From an uncultured Clostridium sp. (GTDB taxonomy: Bacteria; Bacillota; Clostridia; Lachnospirales; Lachnospiraceae): a stretch of DNA of 8,127 bases. The translations under genes and the position numbers were made by a program. Each line of letters starts with the position of its first letter. Within the stretch, counting starts at the first letter, position 1. The DNA is taken from assembly GCA_900551225.1 (NCBI GenBank), contig URUZ01000279.1:1-8127 (forward strand), written 5' to 3'. Of the stretch, positions 6,447-8,127 are shown piece by piece. Under the pieces are notes generated by a model. That model searched no databases and was not told the origin of the DNA. It was given only the letters and a program-made list of their open reading frames with translations.

Positions 6447-7112
6447 ATGGATACATTAGCAGAGCGCTATCAAAAGCTGGATACCACCTGTGTGTCAGAT
6501 GCAATGGACAAAATTGGAATTGAATGCGGCGTTTACGGCGTGAAGCCGGTTCGTTCCGGCTGGAAAATCTGCGGCAGAGCGTTCACCGTCCATTACGCCC
6601 CCTGCGGCGCGGTGAAGGGTACGGTGGGAGACTTCCTGGACGACGTGGAGCCGGGGCAGGTCATTGTGATTGACAATGCAGGCCGGGACAACTGTACGGT
6701 CTGGGGGGATATTATGGCCAAAACAGCCCGGAGAATGGGAATAGCCGGTACGGTTATAGACGGCGTATGCCGCGATATTCCGGCAGTTCTGGACTGCGGC
6801 TATCCTGTGTATTCCAAGGGATATTATATGAGAACCGGCAAGGACCGCGTCTATGTGGACGGCGTCAACGTCCCGGTGACTCTGTCGGATATCCCGGTAT
6901 ATCCGGGCGACATCATCCTGGGGGATGACTCGGGAGTCGTTGTAGTACCACAGAGCCTGGCAGAGGAGGTGGCCGGGATTGCAGAGGATATCGACCGCAA
7001 GGAACAGGAGATTTTAAAACTGTCGGCAGAGGGCCATTCCCTGAAAGAAGCCAGAATGCTGACCGGATATCATCATCTTCAGACGAAAGGCCAGAGGGTG
7101 TCTGAGAATTAA
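6447..7112 (+). CDS. RraA/HMG-aldolase family protein, paralogue 3
   Basis: A 221-residue RraA-family protein and last gene of the operon. Blocks: TTCVSDAMDKIG (13-24), PGQVIVIDNAGRD (69-81), VWGDIMAK (85-92), GTVIDGVCRD (101-110) and PGDIILGDDSGVVVVP (around 151-167). Its motif is D88-X20-R109-D110, the form reported for the Pseudomonas putida F1 HMG/CHA aldolase, so among the three it is the best candidate for the true pyruvate aldolase; the residue three after R-D is Ala, consistent with that type. R109 would bind the pyruvate carboxylate, and D88 and D110 the metal site. An AGAGG-rich ribosome site (6434-6443) precedes ATG, and the gap from paralogue 2 is 14 bases. Substrate is not proven, and oxaloacetate decarboxylation is a common side activity in the family. 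Confidence 0.85.
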   Translation: MDTLAERYQKLDTTCVSDAMDKIGIECGVYGVKPVRSGWKICGRAFTVHYAPCGAVKGTVGDFLDDVEPGQVIVIDNAGRDNCTVWGDIMAKTARRMGIAGTVIDGVCRDIPAVLDCGYPVYSKGYYMRTGKDRVYVDGVNVPVTLSDIPVYPGDIILGDDSGVVVVPQSLAEEVAGIAEDIDRKEQEILKLSAEGHSLKEARMLTGYHHLQTKGQRVSEN

Positions 7113-7130
7113 AAACGTTTGTCAACGGTA

Positions 7131-7180
7131 TAATCCGGAAGAACAATCCCTGGCGAGGGAACTTCTTCCGGATTATTTAT
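7131..7180 (+). terminator. Intrinsic terminator between convergent genes
   Basis: TAATCCGGAAGAA (7131-7143) and TTCTTCCGGATTA (7163-7175) form a perfect 13-bp stem. Its 19-base loop contains a second hairpin, TCCCT (7147-7151) with AGGGA (7156-7160). A T-rich stretch follows on the plus strand, ending the operon 18 bases after the last stop codon. The stem lies just beyond the stop of the opposite LysR gene, so it may also stop that transcript, though the minus-strand side has only a weak T stretch. Confidence 0.8.
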
Positions 7181-8109
7181 TGTACGCGGTGAAGCGCCCG
7201 CAAAGCGTGCGGTTCATCGTTTATGGGGAAGGCTGCGCCCTGTGTTCCGTGAAAACGCAGAAAAGCCTGTGCAGCCTGGGACAGCGGGTAATCCTTGTGA
7301 ACTATGAACGCGCTTGTAATAAATAGGTTTTCATCTGAGAAATGCTTCACGGACAGATCCTTTATGTGGTGGAAGTCAGCTGAGGTGAGGGAGGCCAGCG
7401 CGACGGTTCCGAATGACCTTGCCCATTCTATTGCAGTGGCATTGGAGGAGGTGATAATGGAAATATTAGGGGCCAGCAAGTGATGTCCAAAGGAAGCACG
7501 GACGAGATCAAGGCAGTCAAATGGAACAGACAGCGGGTAGTCTGCCAGCTGGGAAATATCCAGAACATTGCTTTCCGGCATCAGCGGATGATCTGTCCGG
7601 CAGATGGCCACGATCTCTTCCCTCTCATACGGGTACACGGCCAGAGAGGCGTGGCGCGGCAGGTTGGACCGTATCAGCCCGATTTCCGTCACATGGTTCA
7701 GAACGTTGGGAATTGCAAAATCACTGGGTATTTCATAAAAATCAAAACTGACATTTGGGTATGCAGCCCGGAAATCATCGAATAAGTGATGCAGAAAATA
7801 AGCGGAGTTTCCTGCTGGAATAGAAAGCTTCAGAAGCTCGGAAAAAGCAGTTTTTTTATTATGAATTTCATCATGGAGCTTATCCTCGGCTCCGCAGATC
7901 TCTTTTGCGCGGAGGTAGAACACACGCCCGGCGTCTGTCAGCTCCAGCTTGTGCCTGTTTCGGATCAACAGTTTGGCGCCATAATGAGCCTCTATGTTTT
8001 TCAGCTGATTGCTCAAAGAGGGCTGTGCAATCAGCAGCTTATTAGAGGCAGCCAGAATACTCCCGCATTCTATAATCGCAACAAAATTCCGGTAAGAATC
8101 GATGGTCAT
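7177..8109 (-). CDS. LysR-type transcriptional regulator
   Basis: A 310-residue DNA-binding regulator. The N-terminal winged helix-turn-helix covers about residues 1-60: YRNFVAIIECGSILAASNKL, then AQPSLSNQLKNIEAHYGAKLLIRN and LTDAGRVFY, the LysR signature. A linker helix precedes a periplasmic-binding-protein-like effector domain starting near residue 92 (LLKLSIPAGNSAYFLHHLF). Start ATG at 8109-8107 has AAGGAG (8122-8117) seven bases upstream. Its promoter lies beyond the window. It faces the operon tail to tail, whereas LysR regulators usually diverge from their targets. It may still control the operon, sensing its substrate or intermediate, or may serve genes to its other side. The target and effector are not determinable here. 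Confidence 0.9.
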   Translation of the reverse strand: MTIDSYRNFVAIIECGSILAASNKLLIAQPSLSNQLKNIEAHYGAKLLIRNRHKLELTDAGRVFYLRAKEICGAEDKLHDEIHNKKTAFSELLKLSIPAGNSAYFLHHLFDDFRAAYPNVSFDFYEIPSDFAIPNVLNHVTEIGLIRSNLPRHASLAVYPYEREEIVAICRTDHPLMPESNVLDISQLADYPLSVPFDCLDLVRASFGHHLLAPNISIITSSNATAIEWARSFGTVALASLTSADFHHIKDLSVKHFSDENLFITSAFIVHKDYPLSQAAQAFLRFHGTQGAAFPINDEPHALRALHRVQ

Positions 8110-8127
8110 AAAACAACTCCTTAATAT

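Noticed and set aside
5824..6504. 226-codon minus-strand open frame opposite RraA paralogue 2
   Set aside because: It is His/Pro-rich antisense of a conserved gene and matches no family.
5027..7112. RNase E regulator (RraA) function for the three paralogues
   Set aside because: The name comes from E. coli RraA. Here the catabolic context and the intact aldolase-type motifs in paralogues 2 and 3 favour enzymes.
1..8127. CRISPR array, tRNA/rRNA genes, insertion sequences or attachment sites
   Set aside because: I found no repeat-spacer pattern, cloverleaf, transposase-like protein or terminal inverted repeats, and the coding space is nearly filled by metabolic genes.

Overview
The window looks like the chromosome of an anaerobic Gram-positive Firmicute, probably a gut Lachnospiraceae/Clostridium-type bacterium. 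This is inferred from strong AGGAGG-type ribosome sites before almost every gene, a roughly balanced base composition with AT-rich non-coding DNA, cysteine-rich cytosolic proteins and the family mix. No marker gene is present to fix the taxon.

Layout: positions 1-169 are a non-coding leader with candidate promoters, a 26-bp near-palindrome and a possible attenuator. From 170 to 7112 eight plus-strand genes run head to tail with gaps of at most 38 bp, two of them joined by ATGA stop/start overlaps. In order they are a CitMHS-family tricarboxylate transporter, a small VOC-fold protein, a PIG-L-superfamily protein with an AHPGD motif like that of 4-oxalomesaconate (4-carboxy-2-hydroxymuconate) hydratases, a MATE exporter, a six-bladed NHL/PAL-like beta-propeller lyase, and three tandem RraA / 4-hydroxy-4-methyl-2-oxoglutarate (HMG) aldolase-family proteins. 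A 13-bp perfect stem at 7131-7175 closes the operon. On the minus strand a convergent LysR-type regulator (8109-7177) ends two bases beyond that stem.

Working model (inference): the cluster takes up a branched hydroxy/oxo tri- or dicarboxylate, hydrates it with the PIG-L enzyme to a 4-hydroxy-2-oxo acid of the 4-carboxy-4-hydroxy-2-oxoadipate (CHA) or HMG type, and cleaves that with RraA-family class II pyruvate aldolases to pyruvate plus oxaloacetate or a second pyruvate. One paralogue may act as oxaloacetate decarboxylase. This is the lower half of the protocatechuate 4,5-cleavage / gallate pathway, but no ring-cleaving dioxygenase, 4-oxalomesaconate tautomerase (GalD) or other aromatic enzyme is present, so the substrate is probably a pre-formed acid. 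The three RraA paralogues carry three different versions of the metal-binding motif (E-X20-RD, G-X20-RD-X2-D, D-X20-RD), which suggests division of labour. The propeller keeps the residues expected for the zinc and catalytic site of peptidyl-alpha-hydroxyglycine alpha-amidating lyase but lacks a signal peptide, so it may be a cytosolic lyase for an alpha-hydroxy acid adduct. This combination is the most unusual part of the window.
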